NCBI RefSeq assembly: GCF_000591035.1
Contig: NC_022521.1
Span: 1,426,001 to 1,490,000, forward strand
Origin: Aeropyrum camini SY1 = JCM 12091
Lineage (GTDB): Archaea > Thermoproteota > Thermoprotei_A > Sulfolobales > Acidilobaceae
Direction: 5' to 3'
Length of the DNA: 64,000 nucleotides
The translations under genes were made by a program, and so were the position numbers. Below are positions 35,844 through 43,208 of this stretch, in pieces. The stretch's first letter is position 1. Each line of letters begins with the position of its first letter. Below the pieces are notes generated by a model. The model was given only the letters and a program-made list of their open reading frames with translations, was not told the origin of the DNA and did no database searches.

Positions 35844-35937
35844 CTGGGGTAACGCGTGGTGGGCAACCTGTAAGTTTACTATCACCTTACTAACAACTAC
35901 CGGACTCCAGGAGAGCCAAAACCCCTCTAGGGGCCGA

Positions 35938-35957
35938 GGCGGGTGCGTGCACCCGCC
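35938..35957. repeat. Perfect 20-base inverted repeat in the pilin leader
   Basis: GGCGGGTGC and GCACCCGCC are separated by two bases (9-bp stem, or 8-bp with a CGTG loop). Just before it lies a smaller CCCC-TCTA-GGGG hairpin near 35922-35933. The repeat begins 73 bases before the TTG start of the gene at 36011 and would form a stable RNA hairpin or a protein-binding site. Confidence 0.5.
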
Positions 35958-36010
35958 AAGGACAATGGCTTCCTGGCGTCAAGAATCCAAAAGAAAAAGG
36001 TGTAAACATC

Positions 36011-36601
36011 TTGAGTCTAGGAGACATAGCTAAGGCCCCTGCAGTGCTAATGCTGGCGCTGCTGGCGGCCGCGGGTCTCGGGGGCGTGTTCGCCCTGTGG
36101 GACGAGCTCCTAACGATCGACGTTACGGTCGAGACGGGAGAGCTCGACGCAGCTCTAAGTGTAGAAGGTATGGGCGACAACGAGGAAGACATAGCAACCA
36201 GCATGGGCGAGCCTGATCCCACGGTCAAGGATGTGTCCAGCATATCCTGTGTATTGAGTGAAGACGGTAAGAGTATCGACGTTACCATAACGAACGCATA
36301 CCCCAGCATAACATACTGGTGTGAGCTGAACCTTGAGAACACTGGCACTATACCGCTCAAGGTGCAGTCAATTGAATTCACAACCGATGAGATATCTCCA
36401 GTTGCCGAGGAGTTCGGCTTCTATGATGACCTAGATCTAAACCCGCCGGATACTTTTGTAGTTGGCACACAGCTCGAACCTGGTGACGTTGGCTACGACT
36501 TCCTGGTGATTCACCTTAGCAACGATGCTGATGAGAACTCGACATACAATGCGACAATAGAAATTCAGGTAGTCCAGTGGAACGAGTTCACCTCACCGTA
36601 A
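36011..36601 (+). CDS. TasA/camelysin-like secreted fibre protein 1
   Basis: 196 residues with a signal peptide of the SipW-substrate type: hydrophobic VLMLALLAAAGLGGVFA followed by LWDELLTIDVTVETGELDA. In TasA/CalY proteins the equivalent A-(F/Y)-x-(S/D)-D motif marks the mature N-terminus. The rest is beta-rich, acidic and has a conserved-looking centre ITNAYPSITYWCELNLENTG and end IEIQVVQWNEF, both shared with the next protein. Two Cys (SSISCV, YWCEL) may form a disulfide. Family knowledge: TasA forms biofilm fibres in Bacillus; archaeal bundling-pilus protein AbpA is a relative. TTG start with AAGGTG eight bases ahead. Confidence 0.8.
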   Translation: MSLGDIAKAPAVLMLALLAAAGLGGVFALWDELLTIDVTVETGELDAALSVEGMGDNEEDIATSMGEPDPTVKDVSSISCVLSEDGKSIDVTITNAYPSITYWCELNLENTGTIPLKVQSIEFTTDEISPVAEEFGFYDDLDLNPPDTFVVGTQLEPGDVGYDFLVIHLSNDADENSTYNATIEIQVVQWNEFTSP

Positions 36602-36655
36602 TAACAAGGATATAGACTAGGTGTGACGGAGGTATAACCTAAATTTCATAATATT

Positions 36656-36665
36656 TTTATATAAA
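36656..36665 (+). promoter_or_regulatory. TATA box for the second fibre gene
   Basis: TTTATATAAA is a perfect palindrome centred 26 bases before 36686, four bases ahead of the ATG at 36690. A near-leaderless transcript is predicted, and the ATG at 36672 would fall outside it. Confidence 0.55.
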
Positions 36666-36689
36666 TGAACAATGAAGGATGTGGTGAAA

Positions 36690-37433
36690 ATGAATAAACA
36701 GACTGGCGTGTTGGCAACACTGCTCGCAGTAATGGCTGTCTCTGCCCTTGCAGGAGCTTTTGCACTCTGGAGCGAGGACCTTAGTATAAGCATGACAGCA
36801 GACACAGGCGAAGTTGACTGGGAGTTCATAGACAACAGCTGGCAAAGCAAGGACCCATGCTACTTACCCGACGATGGTGACCCAGAAAGTACAGCACCGT
36901 TATCTGGAGACGACTGGAACCTATACCCGCAGGGAACCCCACCGTTCTCCTCGCCTTATGACTGGAGTGGTCAGTCGCCGGTGAGGGTGACAAAGGACGT
37001 CGGCTGCGACGAAGTGATACCACATGATACCGATGGTGACGGCGACTGGGATACACTAGAGTTCAACATATACAATGCATACCCATTCTACTACACACAG
37101 CTAACATTCGACGTTAGAAACAATGGCACTGTTCCTATAAAGATAGCTCAGGTTTGGATAGACGAGAACTGCGATAACACAATAGACCATGGTCCATATC
37201 ACGAGATAAATAAGAACGAAATTGAAGACCAAGGAGTCTACCTCTTCGACGGTGACATACTGATGTGGTGGGGTAACAACTTCGGCGTTCAGCTGGAGCC
37301 TCTTGAGGACGCCGCTATGGGCATGGATATAGTGGTGGTCCAGGAGGCTGATGAGAACCAGGTCTACAACTTCTGTGTTGTACTCCAGGCTGTTCAGTGG
37401 AACGAGTACGACATGGTTGTGTCGGAGGACTAA
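36690..37433 (+). CDS. TasA/camelysin-like secreted fibre protein 2
   Basis: 247 residues from ATG 36690, preferred over ATG 36672 because of the promoter position. Signal segment VLATLLAVMAVSALAGAFA then LWSEDLSISMTADTGEVDWE, the same mature N-terminus pattern as its neighbours. Shared blocks with protein 1: FNIYNAYPFYYTQLTFDVRN plus NGTVPIKIAQV, and VVLQAVQWNEYD at the end. Unique: DTDGDGDWDTLEF, a DxDxDG calcium-loop-like motif, and an acidic, Pro-rich insert near residues 55-95. Four Cys. A strong hairpin/T-run terminator follows, consistent with high expression as the main fibre subunit. Confidence 0.82.
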   Translation: MNKQTGVLATLLAVMAVSALAGAFALWSEDLSISMTADTGEVDWEFIDNSWQSKDPCYLPDDGDPESTAPLSGDDWNLYPQGTPPFSSPYDWSGQSPVRVTKDVGCDEVIPHDTDGDGDWDTLEFNIYNAYPFYYTQLTFDVRNNGTVPIKIAQVWIDENCDNTIDHGPYHEINKNEIEDQGVYLFDGDILMWWGNNFGVQLEPLEDAAMGMDIVVVQEADENQVYNFCVVLQAVQWNEYDMVVSED

Positions 37434-37491
37434 CCTAGGCTACTGGTAGGAGTAGACGCTGTAACGGGCAGAAGCGAGCATAGGGCCTATA

Positions 37492-37522
37492 CACCCCTTG
37501 CGGGGTGAACATTTTATTTTTT
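37492..37522 (+). terminator. Hairpin plus T-run terminator
   Basis: CACCCC (37492-37497) and GGGGTG (37502-37507) form a 6-bp stem with a four-base loop, followed by ATTTTATTTTTT (37511-37522). This is the clearest intrinsic-type terminator in the window and lies 58 bases after the second fibre gene. Confidence 0.65.
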
Positions 37523-37553
37523 CTCGATTAAATCCGATATTATTGTGCAAAAA

Positions 37554-37562
37554 CTTATATAC
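37554..37562 (+). promoter_or_regulatory. TATA box for the fibre 3 / signal peptidase operon
   Basis: CTTATATAC is centred exactly 26 bases before the TTG at 37584, predicting a leaderless mRNA. A TGCAAAAAC motif immediately upstream (37546-37554) resembles the TACAAAAACC element at 40919-40928. Confidence 0.55.
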
Positions 37563-37583
37563 TTTGAATTATAACTATAATAT

Positions 37584-38174
37584 TTGGGATGTATCTCTTT
37601 GAAGTCCGATGGAAGAACTCGGAGTCCGCCAGGGCTTGCCATAGTGCTAGTACTACTAACGATCCTAGCGGCCGCCCTGTCAATACCACCGTCTAAAGGG
37701 TTGTGGAGTGAGGATTTGAACATCTCAGTGGGAGTATCTGTCGCGGATTACACTTGCCCCAGGAGCAAGGGGTTCTGGCAGCACCAGTTTTCGGCGGCTC
37801 TAGGAATTCAGGGGAGTGGTTTCTTCTCCCTCTCTGAACTAGATGACATGCTCCTAGCCATAAACGGCTCTTCCCAGATTTTCAGTTTCGACCAGCCGTC
37901 TATCTATGACAGAGCGGCTGAGGCACTAGCGGTGCTTAAGCCGCCCTACGCAGATATGGAAGAGAAGGTTGAGGCTCAGCTTCTCGCCTTATGGCTCAAC
38001 CACGTCTCCGGGTATGCGGATGGCTACGAAATAAGTTATGATGGCACAGTCTATGACGCTTCTTCGCTCATAGCCGCTGTTGAGGACGCGTTAGTCAATG
38101 GAGACCAGGATAACTATGTATACTGGAAAGACGCAGCTGAGACGTTCAACACCAGCTTTGACTGCGGACCCTAG
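37584..38174 (+). CDS. TasA-like secreted protein 3 with a C-terminal SKGFW domain
   Basis: 196 residues. Basic N-terminus, hydrophobic GLAIVLVLLTILAAALSIPP, then KGLWSEDLNISVGVSVADY, matching the start of mature fibre proteins 1 and 2. After that it is different: TCPRSKGFWQHQFSAALG starts a helical domain ending in FNTSFDCGP, with one Cys at each end that could close a disulfide. Short SKGFW/GYWKNH-like motifs occur in other secreted proteins. It may be a minor, tip or anchor subunit. Only five bases separate it from the signal peptidase gene. Confidence 0.72.
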   Translation: MGCISLKSDGRTRSPPGLAIVLVLLTILAAALSIPPSKGLWSEDLNISVGVSVADYTCPRSKGFWQHQFSAALGIQGSGFFSLSELDDMLLAINGSSQIFSFDQPSIYDRAAEALAVLKPPYADMEEKVEAQLLALWLNHVSGYADGYEISYDGTVYDASSLIAAVEDALVNGDQDNYVYWKDAAETFNTSFDCGP

Positions 38175-38179
38175 GGGGA

Positions 38180-39382
38180 TTGCTATACTTGGAGAGCAGG
38201 GGGACTGGGCCGCGGCTTCATGGCTCAGCCGGGGAGAGGCTTCCGGAATCGACTATTAACAGCCTGAGCAGTTTAGTGCCGTTGCTCCTTTCAGCTGCTA
38301 TGGCACACTGGCTCATGCGATTAGGCGTCATAGGAGGTGATGCCCGGCTTCTTACAGCCGCCATACTGGGGGCTGGCGGGTTCATTGCTATGCGCCCCCT
38401 TATACATAGTTCGGGCGTTCTCGGCAGGTACCCGCCGCTGGCACCGTTTGGCGCTGGAGTCCTCATGGCTTCTCTATACGTTGTATTTGGAACCGTTTTA
38501 ACGGGGCTAGGTAAGAGCCCCTATATCCACACACCTTATTATATACTCTACAACTCTGTATTATCTCTAGCACTTGTGGCTGGCGAGGAGGCCTTAAGGA
38601 CCTCTTTTATCTGGAGGACGGGATACAGGCGTCCAGCATTAGCGATACTAATGTCAACACTGCTCATCATGGCTGTTTATCTCAATCCATCTCAGGTTGA
38701 GGGTCTAACATCGGGGGAGGGGGTAAGAAACTTTGCTTCCTGGGCTTTCCCATTGCTTTCAGTTAACCTGGCAGCCGGGGTGGCAAGCCTATACTACGGC
38801 TACATAGGCTCGGTCTCCCTAAGGCTACCGACGGCTCTAGCATGGGTTATGATGCCCGTGCTTCCTAACGTGTATACAACGGACGCTATACTAGTGCATG
38901 TTATTGTGGCTGTCATAGTCATAACTTTTCTATCGATGACCGCCCAACCAACATTAGGATCGCCTCTAACCCTAGCCGACAGGCTCATGATAGGGTTGTC
39001 TATACTCGCAGTGGTAGGAGTGTGGCTCAGCCACGGCCTGCTCGGATACTACGCCCTAGTGGTGTTATCGGGCAGCATGGAACCCGAGCTTGAGAGGGGA
39101 GATATAGTCATAGTCTCGAGCGTTGATCCTGGAGATGTTAAAATTGGGGATGTGATTCTCTATGCTAGCACCAACGGCCCGGTGATACATAGGGTTATAG
39201 AGGTTCGAGAAGGCGGCGGAGGCTCTATAGAGTACATAACTAAGGGGGACGCGAACGAAGCCCCCGACTCTGACCCTGTCAAGCCCGAGCAAGTTAGGGG
39301 GAGGGTGATCGGGGTAGTGCCTGATGTCGGCGGAGTTTCTCTATGGCTTAAACAGGCGCTCAACGCAATCTTACGAGGCTAG
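38180..39382 (+). CDS. Signal peptidase I (SipW/Sec11 type) with a multi-spanning N-terminal region
   Basis: The catalytic domain is C-terminal (about 290-400): VVLSGSMEPELERGDIVIV holds the Ser, PVIHRVIEVREG the His that replaces the bacterial Lys, and YITKGDANEAPDSDPV the Asp. The first 285 residues contain about eight hydrophobic segments, far more than the one or two of an ordinary signal peptidase. SipW in Bacillus is encoded next to TasA and processes it; the neighbourhood here implies that this enzyme processes the three secreted proteins upstream. TTG start. 400 residues. Confidence 0.82.
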   Translation: MLYLESRGTGPRLHGSAGERLPESTINSLSSLVPLLLSAAMAHWLMRLGVIGGDARLLTAAILGAGGFIAMRPLIHSSGVLGRYPPLAPFGAGVLMASLYVVFGTVLTGLGKSPYIHTPYYILYNSVLSLALVAGEEALRTSFIWRTGYRRPALAILMSTLLIMAVYLNPSQVEGLTSGEGVRNFASWAFPLLSVNLAAGVASLYYGYIGSVSLRLPTALAWVMMPVLPNVYTTDAILVHVIVAVIVITFLSMTAQPTLGSPLTLADRLMIGLSILAVVGVWLSHGLLGYYALVVLSGSMEPELERGDIVIVSSVDPGDVKIGDVILYASTNGPVIHRVIEVREGGGGSIEYITKGDANEAPDSDPVKPEQVRGRVIGVVPDVGGVSLWLKQALNAILRG

Positions 39383-39496
39383 CCAGCGGTGTTTTCTGGT
39401 ATGGCGGTGGGTGATGAGATGTCACGTGGCTTGGCAATGATGACGTGCCGAACATATAACTATCTGAAAGTACAAATACCACGTGGTATAATAGAT

Positions 39497-40879
39497 TTGA
39501 AACAACTGATAGCTCTGATGATACTCCTCCTGGGCATGCTCACCCTGGCCTCTCCAGCGGCTAATGCCCAGGAGGAGAACACCGTAAGGATATACGTGGC
39601 CACCTACCCCTCTGGCCTGCCTATAAGCGTGGATGGGGTGATCTATTTCCCCAGCACGTCCCAGCCAATCCGGCTAGAATGGGAAGAGGGTTCGACACAT
39701 ACTGTTGAGGTGATAGTAGACACATGGTACACAGATGACGGTGAAAGGTATGTCTTCAAAACGTGGAACACCGGCGAAAATCAGAAGCAGGTATCAGTGG
39801 TAGCGGATAAGCCCAAGTCTGTGGTGGCTGTGTATGAAAAACAGTATTTCCTGGAGGTGGTTTCGCCCTACGGTAGCTCAAAGGGCTCGGGGTGGTATCC
39901 GGCGGGAAGCCTGGTTGAGATAAGCGTTGACGATACTATAGAAATTGGGGATGGAGTGAGAGCCTCCTTCTTGAGGTGGAGCGAGAGGTATAACCCCGAG
40001 TTAAGCCAAACATCCATTTACCTCTTTGAGCCTAAGACGGTGAAGGCCTACTGGAAGATAGAGTACAGGATTCAGGTTTCAGCCGAAGTTGAGGGGGCAC
40101 AGGTGACTGAGGGGGGATGGTTCGAGGAGGGCTCGATAATAACGGTGACTGCGCAGGAGGAGGTGGGCGATGGCGAGGCGTTGTGGCGCTTCTCGGGTTG
40201 GAAGGTTGAAAGCGGTGCTGTGGATCCTGATGTCGACCTCGACTCGAGAACACTCAGCCTGAAAGTCTTGGCGCCTGCACAACTTGTTGCACAGTACGAC
40301 AGGTACTACTATGTGGAGGCTCTAACGCCCGTGGGAGAGGTGGAGGGCTCGGGATACTACAGAAGCGGGGATATAGCTGTGGTGAGCGTGCCAGATATTG
40401 TGGAGGCTGGAGAGGATACCAGGTACGTATTCACAGGCTGGACGGGGGACGTGGAGTCGCCTAGTCCCAGACTAACCATTAATGTTGAGAAGCCGCTTAG
40501 GCTTGTGGCGACATGGCAGGTCCAATACCGGGTTGATGTTGAGTCGAACGTGCTGCAGATCCAGGACCTCAGGGGCGACGGATGGTATTCTCTAGGCGAG
40601 AAAGTAAAGCTTTACGCCCCAGAGACTGTCAGCTCGGGGTACGGCATAAAATATGTATTTGCCGGGTGGAAAGGCGATTTCAACAGTAGCAAACCCAGCG
40701 ACACAGCCATCGTCACCGGCCCAGCGAAGATAGAGGCGGTATACGTGAAGAATTACACGGGGTTCTACCTTAACCTAGCCGCCGTTTCAACAGTCATTAT
40801 TCTACTGTACCTTGGCTACACACTACTTATACCGAAGGCTCTCATAGCGTTGAAGCGGAAGGACGAAAAAACTGAATGA
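39497..40879 (+). CDS. Membrane-anchored surface protein with five beta repeats
   Basis: Starts with a textbook signal peptide, KQLIALMILLLGMLTLA then SPAANA before the likely cut, so I use the TTG at 39497; the frame runs back to 39389. Then five repeats of about 75 residues, each with a G-W-Y/F-x-x-G-x block and a repeat core such as YVFTGWTGD, YVFAGWKGD, WRFSGWKVE, FLRWSER, YVFKTWNTG (resembling InlB B-type or Listeria-Bacteroides repeats). A C-terminal membrane segment AAVSTVIILLYLGYTLLI is followed by a basic tail. Likely a cell-surface anchor or adhesin for the fibres. 460 residues. A TACCACGTGGTA palindrome (39477-39488) lies just ahead of the start. Confidence 0.75.
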   Translation: MKQLIALMILLLGMLTLASPAANAQEENTVRIYVATYPSGLPISVDGVIYFPSTSQPIRLEWEEGSTHTVEVIVDTWYTDDGERYVFKTWNTGENQKQVSVVADKPKSVVAVYEKQYFLEVVSPYGSSKGSGWYPAGSLVEISVDDTIEIGDGVRASFLRWSERYNPELSQTSIYLFEPKTVKAYWKIEYRIQVSAEVEGAQVTEGGWFEEGSIITVTAQEEVGDGEALWRFSGWKVESGAVDPDVDLDSRTLSLKVLAPAQLVAQYDRYYYVEALTPVGEVEGSGYYRSGDIAVVSVPDIVEAGEDTRYVFTGWTGDVESPSPRLTINVEKPLRLVATWQVQYRVDVESNVLQIQDLRGDGWYSLGEKVKLYAPETVSSGYGIKYVFAGWKGDFNSSKPSDTAIVTGPAKIEAVYVKNYTGFYLNLAAVSTVIILLYLGYTLLIPKALIALKRKDEKTE

Positions 40880-40880
40880 A

Positions 40881-41024
40881 TTTTTGTAGATTGGTAAAAA
40901 TAAGACTGGATTACAAGATACAAAAACCAAATTATAGAGAAATACATTTGATTTGATATTACACATAGATTAATAAAGATACGTTCTGTACATTACACAA
41001 TATGCTTATAAGGGTTTTTGTAGA
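40881..41024. repeat. AT-rich region with three copies of TTTTTGTA
   Basis: TTTTTGTAGA occurs at 40881-40890 and 41015-41024. TACAAAAACC at 40919-40928 is the exact inverse of GGTTTTTGTA at 41013-41022. ATTACACA also occurs twice (40958-40965, 40992-40999). They lie upstream of a winged-helix regulator gene and downstream of the surface-protein operon, so operator sites are likely. A TATA-like GCTTATAAGG is near 41004-41013 and a second, GTTTAAAT, near 41050-41057. Confidence 0.5.
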
Positions 41025-41076
41025 ACACCTGTAATATGATAAGGGATGAGTTTAAATCTAACAGGGTATGGTATAT

Positions 41077-41436
41077 ATGGGTAAAGGCAGTAAGGGAGGG
41101 GAAAGAGCTAGCACGAGGTGTGAGGACGAGCTACAGCACTTCCTAAACCAGATTATGAGTCTTTACCAGGAGGATCCTAAGATGAAAATACTTTTTTACC
41201 TAGCCGAGCTGGGAAAACCCGCCTCTATAAGGAAGATAGCGAGGAACGTTAGAATGAGCCATAAAAACGTGATAAAACATGTTAACGCCCTGGAGAGAGC
41301 GAACCTAGTACAGGTAGCCTATAGGCAGTCAAACCTGACGCTATACAGGCTATCGGACAACGTAAGGCTAAGAACGCTGTCATTCATGAACTGTACACTC
41401 CATAACGTTACATTGTCGGATCCCAGCTCACCGTAA
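41077..41436 (+). CDS. Winged-helix transcriptional regulator
   Basis: 119 residues. KILFYLAELGKPASIRKIARN then VRMSHKNVIKHVNALERANLV is a clear winged HTH, with LVQVAYRQSNLTLYRLSD as the wing. The flanks are short, so no ligand domain is obvious. ATG 41077 fits the TTTAAA box at 41051-41056 for a leaderless mRNA; a GTG/ATG slightly upstream is possible. Its position after the fibre/signal-peptidase block and behind repeated TTTTTGTA motifs makes it the candidate regulator of that block and of itself. Confidence 0.82.
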   Translation: MGKGSKGGERASTRCEDELQHFLNQIMSLYQEDPKMKILFYLAELGKPASIRKIARNVRMSHKNVIKHVNALERANLVQVAYRQSNLTLYRLSDNVRLRTLSFMNCTLHNVTLSDPSSP

Positions 41437-41496
41437 ACTTAATATTGTGACTAGGAAGATATCGATATCACCTCAGCTATCTGATTTGCCGTCGTG

Positions 41497-41575
41497 TGGT
41501 GCGGCCGCCGGGATTTGAACCCGGGACCACCGGCTTGGAAGGCCGGCGTCCTAGTCCAGGCTAGACGACGGCCGC
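41497..41575 (-). tRNA. trnG: tRNA-Gly(TCC)
   Basis: Read on the minus strand: acceptor GCGGCCG pairs with CGGCCGC; anticodon arm CCGGC-CTTCCAA-GCCGG with anticodon TCC (reads GGA); T arm CCGGG-TTCAAAT-CCCGG; discriminator A. The CCA end is encoded (41497-41499). No intron. A TATA-like GCTTATAG on the same strand near 41630-41640 suggests a short 5' leader. No integrase gene or att-like repeat is seen beside it. Confidence 0.95.
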
Positions 41576-41692
41576 CCGCGCAGGCTATTGCCTGATCCAT
41601 GAATGTTTTCCTGGCTATTGGCGGTTTTTAACTATAAGCGGGGGGTTTCAAGCTCTCTAAGGCTTTAGCGTCCTGTTTTCCTCTTGTTTTGG

Positions 41693-43141
41693 CTAGCCCG
41701 TGTTGTTTATTGTTGGCTCCGGGATGGCGGGGGTTTTCTCGCTGGGTGTTTTGGGTATTTTGCGTTTCACTAGAGGCTTTGCCCATGTTCTGCTGGCCAC
41801 CCATGCTGTTGCCAGGGTGCCTGCGGCTATGTTGCTGAGGGTCATAGCGAGCCACACTCCCATGTCTTCTAGCGTGTACATGTAGACTAGGATGTATGCT
41901 GTTGGTATCCGTAGTAGCCATAGCCTTGCGATCCCCAGGGCTGATATGAAAGCCGTCCTGCCGCTCCCCCGGGCTACCCCCATGGCCGTGAAGAACGCGC
42001 CCAGGAATGGCATGCCCAGTGCTACTATGGATATCATCCGTTCAGCGTAGAACTGCACCTCATCTATGCTGGTGAATATTGAGACAAGAACCTCTCTACC
42101 ACCTATTATGGCGAGAGCCCCTATGAAGAGGAGGCCGAACACGAGGGCCACCCCCACATACGCCGCTTTAATCGCCCTTGGGATGTTACCCGCTCCGAGG
42201 TTCTGACCCACTACTGTCGCCGTTGCTATGTTGAAGCCGAATGTGGCGGACTGGACTATGTGTATTATAACTAGGGAGACGTTGTAAGCCGCAACCACGG
42301 GGGGCCCGAGCCTCGCCACTATCCCCATCATAACCAGGAATCCCAAGCTAACAACAAGCCTCTGGAGCGAAACGGGGCCGCCTATGCGCAGCATTAGACC
42401 AAGGAGCCGCCGGCTTGGCATGCTGGGCTTCACACTGAAACCGGGTGCGCCCTTGAATAGTAGGTAGAAGGCTATGGAGACGGCCGCTGCCCTGGCGAGG
42501 ACTGTTGCGACCGCAGCCCCAACCGCTCCTAGGGGAGGTAGCATTATGAGGCCGAATATGAGTATGGGGTCGAGAAGCACGTTGAGTATGCTTGAGAGGG
42601 CTGAGACCTTGAATGGGGTTCTGGTGTCGCCGGAGGCCGCCATTATGGCGTTGAAGTAGAAGAGGGCTAGCATGAAGGGCATGCCTAGAGCCTCGACGAG
42701 AGTGTAGGCCAGCGCTACCTCCAGGCTCCTGCCTGTGAAGCCCTGGAGTATGAAGACGGTCTGAGCGGCGAGTATTATGGCTAGGGCGCTGGCTACTCCC
42801 AGTATTAGGGTGGCGCCTAGGAGTTGGGAGGCGTACCTCTGGGCGGATGCATAGTCTCTAGCGCCTATCGCCTGAGACACTAGGGTGGTTAGTGTGGTGT
42901 TAACCCCCATCCCGAGGCCCGCGAAGAGCCATAGGAGCGGGCTGGCGGCGGCGGGCGCGGCGAGATCTTCGGTGCTAACCCTCCCTAGGAATATGGCGTC
43001 GACGCTCTCCTGCGTGGCCGCTAATAGCCTGGCAGCGACTATAGGGGTAGCCAGGGCCAGTATGACCTTCACTATAGGCCCCTTGGTGACCCACGCTCTC
43101 TTCCTGTCGAGGGCTTCTCTGTCCAATGTCCCGCCGAACAC
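41693..43141 (-). CDS. MATE-family efflux transporter
   Basis: About twelve membrane segments in two halves, with LATPIVAARLLAATQESVDAIF at the start, TTLVSQAIGARDYASAQRYA and, in the second half, NIATATVVGQNLGAGNIPRAI, all typical of MATE Na+ or H+ drug antiporters. The frame runs to 43246, but the GTG at 43141 is preferred because the TATA box at 43168-43173 predicts transcription from about 43145; this removes 35 non-homologous residues. 482 residues. Confidence 0.9.
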   Translation of the reverse strand: MFGGTLDREALDRKRAWVTKGPIVKVILALATPIVAARLLAATQESVDAIFLGRVSTEDLAAPAAASPLLWLFAGLGMGVNTTLTTLVSQAIGARDYASAQRYASQLLGATLILGVASALAIILAAQTVFILQGFTGRSLEVALAYTLVEALGMPFMLALFYFNAIMAASGDTRTPFKVSALSSILNVLLDPILIFGLIMLPPLGAVGAAVATVLARAAAVSIAFYLLFKGAPGFSVKPSMPSRRLLGLMLRIGGPVSLQRLVVSLGFLVMMGIVARLGPPVVAAYNVSLVIIHIVQSATFGFNIATATVVGQNLGAGNIPRAIKAAYVGVALVFGLLFIGALAIIGGREVLVSIFTSIDEVQFYAERMISIVALGMPFLGAFFTAMGVARGSGRTAFISALGIARLWLLRIPTAYILVYMYTLEDMGVWLAMTLSNIAAGTLATAWVASRTWAKPLVKRKIPKTPSEKTPAIPEPTINNTG

Positions 43142-43167
43142 CTCTATATTGGAAGCCGAAAGTATGC

Positions 43168-43173
43168 TTATAA
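43168..43173. promoter_or_regulatory. Palindromic TATA box shared by divergent genes
   Basis: TTATAA inside CTTATAAAGG reads the same on both strands. It predicts starts near 43145 (minus, MATE gene at 43141) and near 43197 (plus, gene at 43209). Confidence 0.5.
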
Positions 43174-43208
43174 AGGTTTGAAGTGGCTGGTGGGACCACG
43201 GGGGGATC

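Noticed and set aside
38570-38620. CAAX-protease-like motif in the signal peptidase N-terminus
   Set aside because: GEEALR has only two residues between EE and R, whereas the CPBP motif needs three, and the later histidine motifs are absent.
41497-41700. tRNA-Gly as an integration site
   Set aside because: No integrase gene and no repeated tRNA 3' fragment were seen on either side.
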